From Sulfurimonas sp. (GTDB lineage: Bacteria; Campylobacterota; Campylobacteria; Campylobacterales; Sulfurimonadaceae), in the NCBI RefSeq assembly GCF_016744025.1, contig NZ_JADGFC010000008.1, positions 1 to 36,326 of the forward strand: a stretch of DNA of 36,326 nucleotides, read 5' to 3'. The translations under genes and the position numbers were made by a program. Below the pieces are notes generated by a model. It was given only the letters and a program-made list of their open reading frames with translations, was not told the DNA's origin and made no database searches. Shown one piece after another: positions 28,163 to 35,567 of the stretch (position 1 is its first letter; each line of letters begins with the position of its first letter).

Positions 28163-28291
28163 CTGCTTATTATAGCAATGTTTGCATTAAGTTTAAACGG
28201 ATGTGGGTATAAAAAAGCACCCTATTATCTAAAAGAAGCACCAGTGGGTGATAAAAATGTTGAGTTTATTATAAAAGAGCCAACTAAATAA
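28124..28291 (+). CDS. small LptM-like lipoprotein
   Basis: The product has 55 residues. A hydrophobic signal (about 10-25) ends LNGC, giving a lipidated Cys27, and the mature part is only 29 residues, starting CGYKKAPYYLKEAP. The CGxKxPxY pattern is that of LptM (YifL) lipoproteins, which bind LptD in the LPS translocon; lptD itself begins near the right end of the window. ATG 28124 has TGAGG upstream. The longer open frame to the left reads through the DUF721-like gene and is not credible. The ATG 28178 would leave a signal that is too short. Its stop overlaps the nadB start (TAATG). Its first 39 bases overlap the DUF721-like gene head-to-head. The product identity is moderately supported. 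Confidence 0.6.
   Translation: MLNKFKNLCTVFHLLIIAMFALSLNGCGYKKAPYYLKEAPVGDKNVEFIIKEPTK
28169..28174 (-). promoter_or_regulatory. -10 box giving a probably leaderless DUF721-like/uvrC transcript
   Basis: The minus strand reads GCTATAATAAGCAG followed by the ATG. With standard spacing, transcription would begin at about 28162, the A of the start codon. No ribosome site lies in between. The box lies inside the oppositely oriented LptM-like gene. Confidence 0.6.
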
Positions 28292-29739
28292 TGCAATATG
28301 ATGTAATAATTATCGGAGCAGGGGTAGCTGGTTTATATGCAGCTTCTAAACTTCCTTCAGATAAAAAAGTACTCATTATAAATAAAAGAGAAACTTTTAA
28401 ATGTAATAGCTTTTATGCCCAAGGAGGAGTAGCTCTGTCAAAAGATGCTGAGGATATTCCCCTACATATAAAAGATACCTTAGATGCAGGGGCAGGGCTT
28501 TGTGATGAAGAAGCTGTAAAAGTTTTAAGTCATAATTCAAGAGAAGTTATAGATGATCTTATCCATAATGGATTTGAATTTGACTCTGATGAAAATGGAG
28601 AGTTACTATACACAAAAGAAGCAGCACACTCAACTAATAGAATATTACACGCTGGCGGAGATGCCACAGGCAGATATATTCATCATTTCTTGTTAGAAAA
28701 AAATGCTCATTCACTTCTTAGTAATGCTAGAGTTGTTGATTTACTTATTAAAAATGATGAATGCTACGGTGTCACAGTCTTAGAGCATAGAGAAAGTACC
28801 AATATTTACTCTCAAAATGTAATTATTGCGAGTGGAGGTGTTGGTTCTTTATTTGAATATCATACTAATGCTCCTTGTATTAGCGCTGATATGCAGGGTC
28901 TTTGTCTTATGAAGGGTATTAAACTTGAACATATGGAAATGATGCAGTTTCATCCTACCGTATATGTAAATAGTAAATATGCACAAAAACTTCTTTTAAC
29001 TGAAGCTTTAAGAGGTGAGGGCGCGACAATTGAAGATGAGAATGGAAAAAGATTTTTATTTGATTACGATTCTCGTGGTGAGCTTGCATCTAGAGATATA
29101 GTGAGTAAGTCTATTTATGACCATAGTCAAAAAACAGGCTTAAAAATTTATCTCAATCTGCAAAACTTTGATTATGATTATTTTGTGCAGAGATTCCCAA
29201 ATATATATAAAAATCTAAAAGATATTGGTTTTGATGTTCCTACTCAAAGAGTGCCAATATCTCCAGCTTTTCATTATGCAATTGGTGGAATTAAAACTGA
29301 TCTTAAAGGAAAGGTTCCAAATATTGGTGGACTTTATGCTATTGGTGAAGTTGCATCTGTAAGAGTTCATGGAGCAAATAGACTTGCATCTAACTCTTTA
29401 CTAGAAGGTCTTGTTTTTGCAAGAGAGGCTACTAGAGATATTTTAAATAATTCAAAAATTAAAGAGATTCATAAATTTGAAGTTAGTGATGAAGTTATGA
29501 GTTATAAAGACGATAAATCAAAAAAGAACTTATTGCGTCGTATCATGTGGGAAAATGTCTCTATTGTTAGAACAAAAAAAGGTTTAAATAATGCATTAGA
29601 GCAAATTAATGCTCTTTTAAATGAAAATATTGGTAAACTACTGAAATTTCGTTTACTTACGTCAAAAGAGATTGTTCTCTGCGCATTAGCTAGAGACAAA
29701 TCGATTGGTGTACACACAATTTTAGAGGAGAAAGAATGA
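28291..29739 (+). CDS. nadB: L-aspartate oxidase
   Basis: NadB oxidises L-aspartate to iminoaspartate with FAD, the first step of de novo NAD synthesis; NadA then makes quinolinate. The 482-residue protein shows the FAD-binding GAGVAG (9-14) and the succinate dehydrogenase/fumarate reductase flavoprotein signatures: FYAQGGVA, AAHSTNRILHAGGDATG, MMQFHPTVYV, TEALRGEGA and HGANRLASNSLLEGLVFA. The last two carry catalytic and substrate-binding Arg and His. It is about 60 residues shorter than E. coli NadB, mainly at the C-terminus. It is coupled to the LptM-like gene upstream (TAATG) and to nhaD downstream (ATGA). The substrate is assigned by overall likeness to NadB rather than to FrdA/SdhA, which lack the same C-terminal end. 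Confidence 0.95.
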   Translation: MQYDVIIIGAGVAGLYAASKLPSDKKVLIINKRETFKCNSFYAQGGVALSKDAEDIPLHIKDTLDAGAGLCDEEAVKVLSHNSREVIDDLIHNGFEFDSDENGELLYTKEAAHSTNRILHAGGDATGRYIHHFLLEKNAHSLLSNARVVDLLIKNDECYGVTVLEHRESTNIYSQNVIIASGGVGSLFEYHTNAPCISADMQGLCLMKGIKLEHMEMMQFHPTVYVNSKYAQKLLLTEALRGEGATIEDENGKRFLFDYDSRGELASRDIVSKSIYDHSQKTGLKIYLNLQNFDYDYFVQRFPNIYKNLKDIGFDVPTQRVPISPAFHYAIGGIKTDLKGKVPNIGGLYAIGEVASVRVHGANRLASNSLLEGLVFAREATRDILNNSKIKEIHKFEVSDEVMSYKDDKSKKNLLRRIMWENVSIVRTKKGLNNALEQINALLNENIGKLLKFRLLTSKEIVLCALARDKSIGVHTILEEKE

Positions 29740-31067
29740 CAAAAGCAGTAGAAGGTGGAGCTCACGCGGTTGATTTAGCCGTTGAACCATTTGGTTGGTT
29801 ATTATTAGCAATATTTATAGTAGGATATTATTTTATTGCAGCAGAGGAAAAGTATCACATTAATAAGGCTAAACCAGCTTTATTTACAGGTACTTTCATG
29901 TTTATGTTACTTGGTGGATATTACGCATATAATGGTTTAGATTTTTCAGCATTTGATATAGAAATAGCACATTTAATTTTAGAAATAGCAGAGATTTTCT
30001 TCTTCTTATTTGTTGCAATGACATTTATTGAAGCACTTATTGAGAGAAATGTTTTTGATGCCTTAAAAGAAAAGCTGATCAATTCAGGATATAACTATAA
30101 AAAGTTGTTCTGGGTAACTGGTATCTTAGCATTTTTTATCTCTCCTATTGCAGATAATCTAACGACTGCTCTTATCCTTTCAACAGTACTTATTACAATT
30201 GAAAGAGATAATAAAGCTTTCTTAGTTCCTGCTGCGATAAATATAGTAGTAGCTGCAAACGCAGGTGGTGCTTGGTCTCCATTTGGTGATATCACAACAC
30301 TTATGGCTTGGTCTGCAGGTAAGGGTCACTTTGTTGATTTCTTATTCTTATTTCCTGCTTCTATCGTTGGTTGGTCTATTACAGCATTCTTTCTTTCTCG
30401 TTTTGTTCCAGAAGGTCAACCTGAAAAAATTGAAGGTGCAGAAGCTGTAAAAATTCACAAGGGCGGAAAAGTTATAATCTTCCTAGGTGTATTCACAATT
30501 GCTTCAGCAGTTTTCGGAAAACAACTAATGCATTTACCTCCAATGTGGGGAATGTTATTTGGTCTTTCACTTTTACAACTTTATGCATATAGACTTAAAA
30601 AATATCATGATCATGATATTCAGATATATAAATCTGTTTCAAAAGTTGAAAATGACACACTGCTATTTTTCTTTGGTATTTTAGCTGCTGTTGGTGCTCT
30701 TCACTTCGCAGGATTCTTAGGTCATGCTGTTCAGCTTTATACTATGTTTGATCCAACTTATGTAAATATAGGTGTTGGTTTCTTATCAGCAATCGTTGAT
30801 AATGTTCCAGTAATGTCTGCAGTTTTAAAAGCTTCTCCAGATATTCCATTAGCACAATGGATGTTAGTTACTTTAACTGCCGGTGTTGGTGGTAGTATGA
30901 TCTCTTTTGGTTCTGCTGCCGGTGTTGGTGTTATGGGTAAACTAAAAGGTATATATACTTTTGGCGTACACATGAAATACTCTTGGACTATCGTAATCGG
31001 TTACTTCGTATCGGTTTCTATTTGGTATGTACAGTATGAGATACTAGGTCTTTATATTCAATATTAA
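29736..31067 (+). CDS. nhaD: Na+/H+ antiporter, NhaD type
   Basis: The 443-residue polytopic inner-membrane protein has roughly eleven to twelve hydrophobic helices. It exchanges sodium for protons and keeps sodium low and pH stable, as expected in marine or saline life. NhaD/ion-transporter-superfamily signatures are visible: SPIADNLTTALILS, AANAGGAWSPFGDITTLMAW, the matching second-half AIVDNVPVMSAV, and GSMISFGSAAGVGVMG. These two related discontinuous-helix motifs reflect the inverted repeat of this transporter fold. It overlaps nadB by four bases (ATGA). A hairpin follows 20 bases after the stop. NhaD rather than ArsB or another family member is likely from the motifs. Confidence 0.93.
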   Translation: MTKAVEGGAHAVDLAVEPFGWLLLAIFIVGYYFIAAEEKYHINKAKPALFTGTFMFMLLGGYYAYNGLDFSAFDIEIAHLILEIAEIFFFLFVAMTFIEALIERNVFDALKEKLINSGYNYKKLFWVTGILAFFISPIADNLTTALILSTVLITIERDNKAFLVPAAINIVVAANAGGAWSPFGDITTLMAWSAGKGHFVDFLFLFPASIVGWSITAFFLSRFVPEGQPEKIEGAEAVKIHKGGKVIIFLGVFTIASAVFGKQLMHLPPMWGMLFGLSLLQLYAYRLKKYHDHDIQIYKSVSKVENDTLLFFFGILAAVGALHFAGFLGHAVQLYTMFDPTYVNIGVGFLSAIVDNVPVMSAVLKASPDIPLAQWMLVTLTAGVGGSMISFGSAAGVGVMGKLKGIYTFGVHMKYSWTIVIGYFVSVSIWYVQYEILGLYIQY

Positions 31068-31087
31068 TATATAACGCTTATCTACCT

Positions 31088-31114
31088 ACTCCTTGTGCCT
31101 AGCGCACAGGGAGT
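31088..31114 (+). terminator. hairpin after nhaD, likely terminator
   Basis: ACTCCTTGTGC (31088-31098) pairs with GCACAGGGAGT (31104-31114) over eleven pairs, one of them G-U, around a five-base loop. It is GC-rich against an AT-rich background and directly downstream of nhaD. The following bases are not a clean T run, so efficiency is uncertain. Confidence 0.55.
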
Positions 31115-31143
31115 AAAACTTCAAATTAAATCTTAATCTTTTT

Positions 31144-31149
31144 TATAGT
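31144..31149 (+). promoter_or_regulatory. -10 box of guaA
   Basis: TATAGT lies here. The predicted start is near 31156, giving a ~40-base leader with AAAGG at 31185-31189. No purine-riboswitch fold was recognised in the leader. Confidence 0.5.
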
Positions 31150-31196
31150 ATCCTTTCAGAATTAATTAACAACTCATTTTTTTTAAAGGCATCCAT

Positions 31197-32735
31197 ATGA
31201 CAAATGTTAGCATTATTGTTTTAGATTTTGGTTCTCAATACACTCAACTTATAGCTCGTCGTCTTCGTGAAGATAAAATTTATTGTGAAATTCTTCCATA
31301 CCACACATCAGTAGAAGATATTAAAGCAAAGAACCCTAAGGGAATCATCCTTAGTGGTGGTCCATCTTCTGTTTATAACGCAGATGCTTATGAGGTTGAC
31401 CAAGGTGTTTATAAACTAGGTCTTCCAGTTCTTGGTATCTGTTATGGTATGCAAAGAATTGCCGTGGATTTTGGTGGAAGTGTTATCCGCTCAGATCATC
31501 ATGAATATGGAAAAGCAGAGCTAAAATTAGAGACTAATTCTCCACTTTTAGCTGATTGTGATGATGATCGTATAGTTTGGATGAGTCATAGCGACAAGGT
31601 AGATGTCTTACCCGAAGGTTTTTCCCCAATTGCTACTTCTGATAACTCTCCTTATGCAGCAATTGCTAATGAAGAAAAACGTGTTTATGCAATGCAGTAT
31701 CACCCAGAAGTTCAACACTCTGAGGAAGGTTACCTAATGCTTAGAAACTTTGCAAAAAATATTTGTGGAGTAACTGAGAAATGGAAAATGGAGCACTTCT
31801 TAAAAGAGCAAATTCAAATCATTCGTGAAAAAGTAGGAACAGGAAAAGTTCTTTGTGGATTAAGTGGTGGAGTTGATAGCTCTGTTGTTGCGGCAATGCT
31901 TTATGAAGCGATTGGCGATCAACTAGTTCCTGTTTTTGTTGATAATGGATTGCTTAGGAAAGGTGAACGTGAACAAGTAGAAGAAGTATTTAAAATTAAC
32001 CTAAAAACTCCTCTAATCACTGTAGATGCAGTTGACAATTTCTTAGGTAAACTTGCGGGTGTTTCTGACCCTGAGACTAAACGTAAAATAATAGGTCACA
32101 CTTTTATAGAAGAGTTTGAAAAAGAAGCTAAAAAACATGATGGAATAAAGTTCTTAGCTCAAGGAACTTTGTATCCTGATGTTATTGAGTCAATTTCTGT
32201 AAATGGTCCATCTGAAGTTATTAAGTCACATCATAATGTTGGTGGACTTCCTGATTGGATGGATTTTGAGCTTATTGAACCTCTTCGCGAATTATTTAAA
32301 GATGAAGTTCGTAAAATTGGATTAGAGCTTGGACTTCCAGCAAGTATGATTAACCGCCATCCATTCCCTGGACCAGGTTTAGCTATTAGAATTATGGGTG
32401 ATGTAAATGTACCTGATTTAACTCTTCTTCGTGAAGCTGATGTGATTCTTCTTGATGAGTTAAAAGCTAGTGGATACTATGCTAAAACATGGCAAGCATT
32501 TGTAGTTTTACTAAATGTAAAATCTGTAGGTGTTATGGGTGATAATCGTACTTATGATAATACTGTTTGTGTTAGAGTTGTTGAAGCGGTTGATGGAATG
32601 ACTGCAACATTTGCTCACCTTCCTCACGATTTACTAGAGAGAATTTCTAGAAGAATCATCAATGAAGTTGATGGAATCAACCGTGTTGTTTATGATATAT
32701 CTTCTAAACCACCAGCAACAATAGAATGGGAATAA
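31197..32735 (+). CDS. guaA: GMP synthase (glutamine-hydrolysing)
   Basis: GuaA converts XMP, ATP and glutamine to GMP. The 512-residue protein has an N-terminal class I glutamine amidotransferase domain with the triad Cys82 (GICYGMQ), His169 and Glu171 (YHPEV). It is followed by the ATP-pyrophosphatase domain with the PP-loop SGGVDSS (223-229) and the C-terminal dimerisation domain ([11 protein letters not shown] through [11 protein letters not shown]). The length and order are standard. It has its own promoter and ribosome site and is flanked by hairpins on both sides, so it is probably transcribed alone. Together with purD it places two purine genes near the 6S RNA. Confidence 0.98.
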   Translation: MTNVSIIVLDFGSQYTQLIARRLREDKIYCEILPYHTSVEDIKAKNPKGIILSGGPSSVYNADAYEVDQGVYKLGLPVLGICYGMQRIAVDFGGSVIRSDHHEYGKAELKLETNSPLLADCDDDRIVWMSHSDKVDVLPEGFSPIATSDNSPYAAIANEEKRVYAMQYHPEVQHSEEGYLMLRNFAKNICGVTEKWKMEHFLKEQIQIIREKVGTGKVLCGLSGGVDSSVVAAMLYEAIGDQLVPVFVDNGLLRKGEREQVEEVFKINLKTPLITVDAVDNFLGKLAGVSDPETKRKIIGHTFIEEFEKEAKKHDGIKFLAQGTLYPDVIESISVNGPSEVIKSHHNVGGLPDWMDFELIEPLRELFKDEVRKIGLELGLPASMINRHPFPGPGLAIRIMGDVNVPDLTLLREADVILLDELKASGYYAKTWQAFVVLLNVKSVGVMGDNRTYDNTVCVRVVEAVDGMTATFAHLPHDLLERISRRIINEVDGINRVVYDISSKPPATIEWE

Positions 32736-32757
32736 ATTAAGAAAAATTTCCATGCAC

Positions 32758-32816
32758 TTTGAAATGATTAAGACTTCAGCATAGTTTACTATGCCTCAGT
32801 CTTAAAACATTCCAAA
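32758..32816. repeat. long structured inverted repeat between guaA and hemD
   Basis: Three nested arms pair: 32758-32766 with 32108-like outer arm 32808-32816 (one mismatch), TTAAGACT 32768-32775 with AGTCTTAA 32798-32805, and GCATA 32779-32783 with TATGC 32790-32794 around a six-base loop. No T run follows on either strand. It may terminate guaA, be a small non-coding RNA, or be a copy of a short dispersed repeat. Confidence 0.65.
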
Positions 32817-32831
32817 TTACATCAAACTTTT

Positions 32832-32837
32832 TATAAT
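32832..32837 (+). promoter_or_regulatory. -10 box of hemD
   Basis: TATAAT lies here. The predicted start is near 32844, giving a ~22-base leader with AGGAG at 32856-32860 before ATG 32866. Confidence 0.65.
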
Positions 32838-32865
32838 TTAGAGTTTTGTAATTTTAGGAGAACTA

Positions 32866-33507
32866 ATGCCAAGACAAATATATCTTTTCGCTACTTCAAA
32901 ACATCCAGATGCTATTAGCTCTAAATCATTAGAGGTTAGATTTTTAAAACCAAGTATTGATTTTTCAAAATATGACTACCTTATAATAACTTCTAAACAA
33001 ACAGTAAAAGCCCTTGAACAATATAAAAAAGAAGAATTTATAAAGATACCTTCTTTATGTGTATCTGTAAAAACTGCAGCATCTTATGAAAACTTTGGCG
33101 GAAAAATCTTAGATATTGGTGATGGTTATGGTGATAACCTAGTTAAAAATATAAAAGAAAAATCTAAAGATAAAAAATGGTTATATCTAAGAGCAGAACT
33201 TATAGCATCTGACTTTGTTGGGAGATGTCAAAATGATGGATATAATATAGATGAAGAGATTTTATATGTTAGCGAGTGTGCTTGCGAAGGAATGGAAGTA
33301 GAAGTTCAAGATAATCCTATACTAATATTTACCTCTCCATCTTCAATAGAATGCTTTTTAAAAACTCATATTATAGGAGTAGATGCAAAAGTTGTTGTTA
33401 TTGGTAAGACAACGGCAAAAGCTTTACCTGATGGCATAGAATATAAAATTTCAGAAAAAACATCGATAGATAGTTGTATGGAAATGGCTTTAACCCTTCA
33501 AGCATAA
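32866..33507 (+). CDS. hemD: uroporphyrinogen-III synthase
   Basis: HemD closes hydroxymethylbilane to uroporphyrinogen III in haem and sirohaem synthesis. The 213-residue protein shows the two-lobed family pattern: YDYLIITSKQTVKAL in the first part, and KWLYLRAE, ILIFTSPSSIECFL and VVVIGKTTAKALPDG in the second. Sequence conservation in this family is low, but the TSPSS and IGKTTA segments at their usual places are good evidence. An AGGAG ribosome site precedes the ATG. The gene has its own promoter and is followed by about 70 bases and then the 6S RNA promoter. Demand for haem is consistent with the multihaem cytochrome in this window. Confidence 0.87.
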   Translation: MPRQIYLFATSKHPDAISSKSLEVRFLKPSIDFSKYDYLIITSKQTVKALEQYKKEEFIKIPSLCVSVKTAASYENFGGKILDIGDGYGDNLVKNIKEKSKDKKWLYLRAELIASDFVGRCQNDGYNIDEEILYVSECACEGMEVEVQDNPILIFTSPSSIECFLKTHIIGVDAKVVVIGKTTAKALPDGIEYKISEKTSIDSCMEMALTLQA

Positions 33508-33579
33508 TGAAAATACAAATATTTTAAAATAACTTCCTCAAAAGATAATACTGTTAAATAAAATCAAGTAATTTTTTAG

Positions 33580-33585
33580 TATAAT
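33580..33585 (+). promoter_or_regulatory. -10 box of the 6S RNA gene
   Basis: TATAAT in the context TTTTTTAGTATAAT. The predicted start is at 33591-33592, the first base of the terminal stem of the RNA. Confidence 0.75.
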
Positions 33586-33590
33586 ATAAC

Positions 33591-33800
33591 CATAGTCTGA
33601 GTAGTTCGATATATCGTACATATGAGGGTTCTACATTTTCAAACAGTGAACTTAGTAGAGTTCTTGCGTGCCGGTGTCATCGCTTGAGATATGTTAACTC
33701 TATCGAGATGATGTCGCCTTTAGAGAACTCTCTCTTCACCCAAATACGGCTTTTAGAACCAAGCCAATTACGAAACGGCTACCTCGGGCTATCTTCTTTT
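33591..33800 (+). ncRNA. ssrS: 6S RNA (epsilonproteobacterial, purD-associated)
   Basis: This gene-free stretch of about 210 bases can fold into one long rod. The terminal stem pairs 33592-33606 with 33777-33792 with several G-U pairs and one bulge. An inner stem pairs AGAGTTCT 33657-33664 with AGAACTCT 33724-33731, and the apical part closes with TCATC 33677-33681 against GATGA 33707-33711. The unpaired middle (about 33620-33656 and 33732-33770) corresponds to the open bubble of 6S RNA, which imitates a melted promoter and traps RNA polymerase holoenzyme. The terminal stem is followed by TCTTCTTTT, which could end the transcript. As I recall, the 6S RNA of Helicobacter and Campylobacter, first described as a purD-linked RNA motif, lies directly upstream of purD as here. 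The exact 3' end is uncertain. Confidence 0.85.
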
Positions 33801-33805
33801 GATAG
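33789..33805 (+). promoter_or_regulatory. alternative hairpin between the 6S RNA 3' end and purD
   Basis: CTATC at 33789-33793 can pair with GATAG at 33801-33805 around a seven-base loop. Part of the same CTAT also forms the terminal stem of the 6S RNA, so the two pairings exclude each other. Regulation of purD read-through is possible but unproven. Confidence 0.4.
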
Positions 33806-33840
33806 ATACCCCACATTACTATAAATAAATCGGAGAATAT

Positions 33841-35106
33841 ATGAAAATATTAATTTTAGGTGCAGGTGGTAGAGAATACTCTATAGCTAGAGCAATTTTA
33901 AACGAAGACCAAGAACATGAAATATTTTTTATGCCAGGAAATGGCGCTACAAACAATTTAGGTACAAATTTAGATATTAAAGATTATGATAAATTAGCTG
34001 ATTACGCAAAAGAAAACTCAATAGAATTAACAATAGTAGGTCCAGAAGCTCCACTTGTAGATGGTGTGGTAGATATTTTTAAAGCAAAAGATTTAACAAT
34101 TTTTGGACCAAGTAAAGAAGCTGCACAGCTTGAGGGTTCAAAAGTTTATATGAAGAACTTTTTAGCAAAGTATAACATTCCGACAGCAAAATATATTGAG
34201 ACAGCATCTATAGAAGACGCTTTTAAATTTACAGAGACTTTAACTGCTCCAATTGTTGTTAAGGCTGATGGACTGTGTGGTGGTAAGGGTGTAATAATTG
34301 CGCAGAGTCATGACGAAGCAAAAGTAGCAATTTCTGAGATGCTAAGTGGAAAAAGTTTTGGTTCTGCAGGACTTAAAGTTATTGTTGAAGAGTTCCTAGA
34401 TGGTTACGAGCTTTCAATGTTCGCTGTTTGTGATGGAGAAGATTATATACTACTTCCAGCAGCACAAGATCATAAAAGACTTTTAGATGGTGATGAAGGA
34501 CCAAATACTGGGGGAATGGGTGCTTATGCTCCAACACCTTTGGTTGATGAAGAGTTATATCAAAAAGTTAGAGATAGAGTTATCCGTCCTACATTAGATG
34601 GAATGAAAAAAGAGGGAGCACCCTTTGAAGGAGTTCTTTTTATCGGAATAATGGTAGTTAATGGTGAGCCAATTACACTAGAGTTCAACGTTCGTTTTGG
34701 AGATCCGGAGTGTGAGATTCTTATGCCTCTTATGACTTCAAGTGTTAGTGATATGTTCCTTAAAGCATCTACAAATAGACTAAGTGAGATAAAAGTAGAA
34801 TTCTCAAAACAGTTTGCTGTTGGGGTTGTAATGGCTAGTGGAAACTACCCTTATTCAAGCTCAACTCCAGCAGAGATTATTGTAGATGAAGTGCATCATG
34901 AAGATGTTAAAAATTTCACTCATATTTCATATGCAGGTGTTAGTCTGGAAGATGGAGTACTTTATGCAGATGGCGGTAGAGTTCTAGTATGTGTTGGTTT
35001 AGGAGATAGTATCAAACAAGCAAGAGACAGAGCATATTTAAGATGTGGTCAAGTTCACTATGCAGGTAAGAAGATAAGAACAGACATCGCTTATCAAGCT
35101 CTTTAG
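33841..35106 (+). CDS. purD: phosphoribosylamine-glycine ligase (GAR synthetase)
   Basis: PurD joins glycine to phosphoribosylamine with ATP in the second step of purine synthesis. The 421-residue protein has the family start [16 protein letters not shown] (GGREY in place of the common GGREH) and the ATP-grasp core with [38 protein letters not shown] and the metal-binding [12 protein letters not shown]. The length is normal. CGGAG precedes the ATG. It lies directly downstream of the 6S RNA, so part of its transcription may be read-through. It is followed 11 bases later by an RDD membrane gene and then lptD. Confidence 0.97.
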   Translation: MKILILGAGGREYSIARAILNEDQEHEIFFMPGNGATNNLGTNLDIKDYDKLADYAKENSIELTIVGPEAPLVDGVVDIFKAKDLTIFGPSKEAAQLEGSKVYMKNFLAKYNIPTAKYIETASIEDAFKFTETLTAPIVVKADGLCGGKGVIIAQSHDEAKVAISEMLSGKSFGSAGLKVIVEEFLDGYELSMFAVCDGEDYILLPAAQDHKRLLDGDEGPNTGGMGAYAPTPLVDEELYQKVRDRVIRPTLDGMKKEGAPFEGVLFIGIMVVNGEPITLEFNVRFGDPECEILMPLMTSSVSDMFLKASTNRLSEIKVEFSKQFAVGVVMASGNYPYSSSTPAEIIVDEVHHEDVKNFTHISYAGVSLEDGVLYADGGRVLVCVGLGDSIKQARDRAYLRCGQVHYAGKKIRTDIAYQAL

Positions 35107-35117
35107 GAAGTATGTAG

Positions 35118-35567
35118 TTGAACGAAGAGATAGAAAATATTCTTCATCGTGAAGGTATAGTATTAGCAAGTAATAAAAAAAGAGCTATGGCATTTTTTAT
35201 AGATGAGATGTTACTTTCATTTTTACTAGTAGTTGCCCTTTGGGATTCATTTGCCCAAGCTGTGACAATGGAGCAGATGATAAATATAACAAATACGTTT
35301 GTATTAGAATACATGCTAATGAAAATTATTTATCAAGCCTTTTTTGTTATGCAGTACGGTGCTTCTATTGGAAAAATTATAATGAAAATAAGAGTAATTG
35401 ATACAAAAACTATGCAAACTCCTAATGTATTAGTATCCCTAAATCGCTCTATTTTCCGTGTTATTTCAGAAGTAATCATGTATCTTGGTTTCTTATGGGG
35501 ACTACTTAATCCTGAAAGACAAACATGGCATGATAAAACAGCAAAAACATTGGTTGTAGATGCTTAA
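35118..35567 (+). CDS. RDD-family membrane protein
   Basis: The 149-residue inner-membrane protein has three hydrophobic helices (about 25-45, 63-82 and 115-135). It shows the RDD pattern KKRAMAFFIDE (Arg22 and Asp29-Glu30 in the first helix), GASIGKIIMKIRVID, and the C-terminal ERQTWHDKTAKTLVV typical of the family. The molecular function of RDD proteins is mostly unknown; some are linked to ion transport. The start is TTG 35118, preceded by AGGAAG; the nearby ATG 35112 runs straight into TAG. It overlaps lptD by eight bases. The same purD-RDD-lptD order is what I recall from Helicobacter, hinting at a link to envelope assembly, but that is only inference. Confidence 0.85.
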   Translation: MNEEIENILHREGIVLASNKKRAMAFFIDEMLLSFLLVVALWDSFAQAVTMEQMINITNTFVLEYMLMKIIYQAFFVMQYGASIGKIIMKIRVIDTKTMQTPNVLVSLNRSIFRVISEVIMYLGFLWGLLNPERQTWHDKTAKTLVVDA

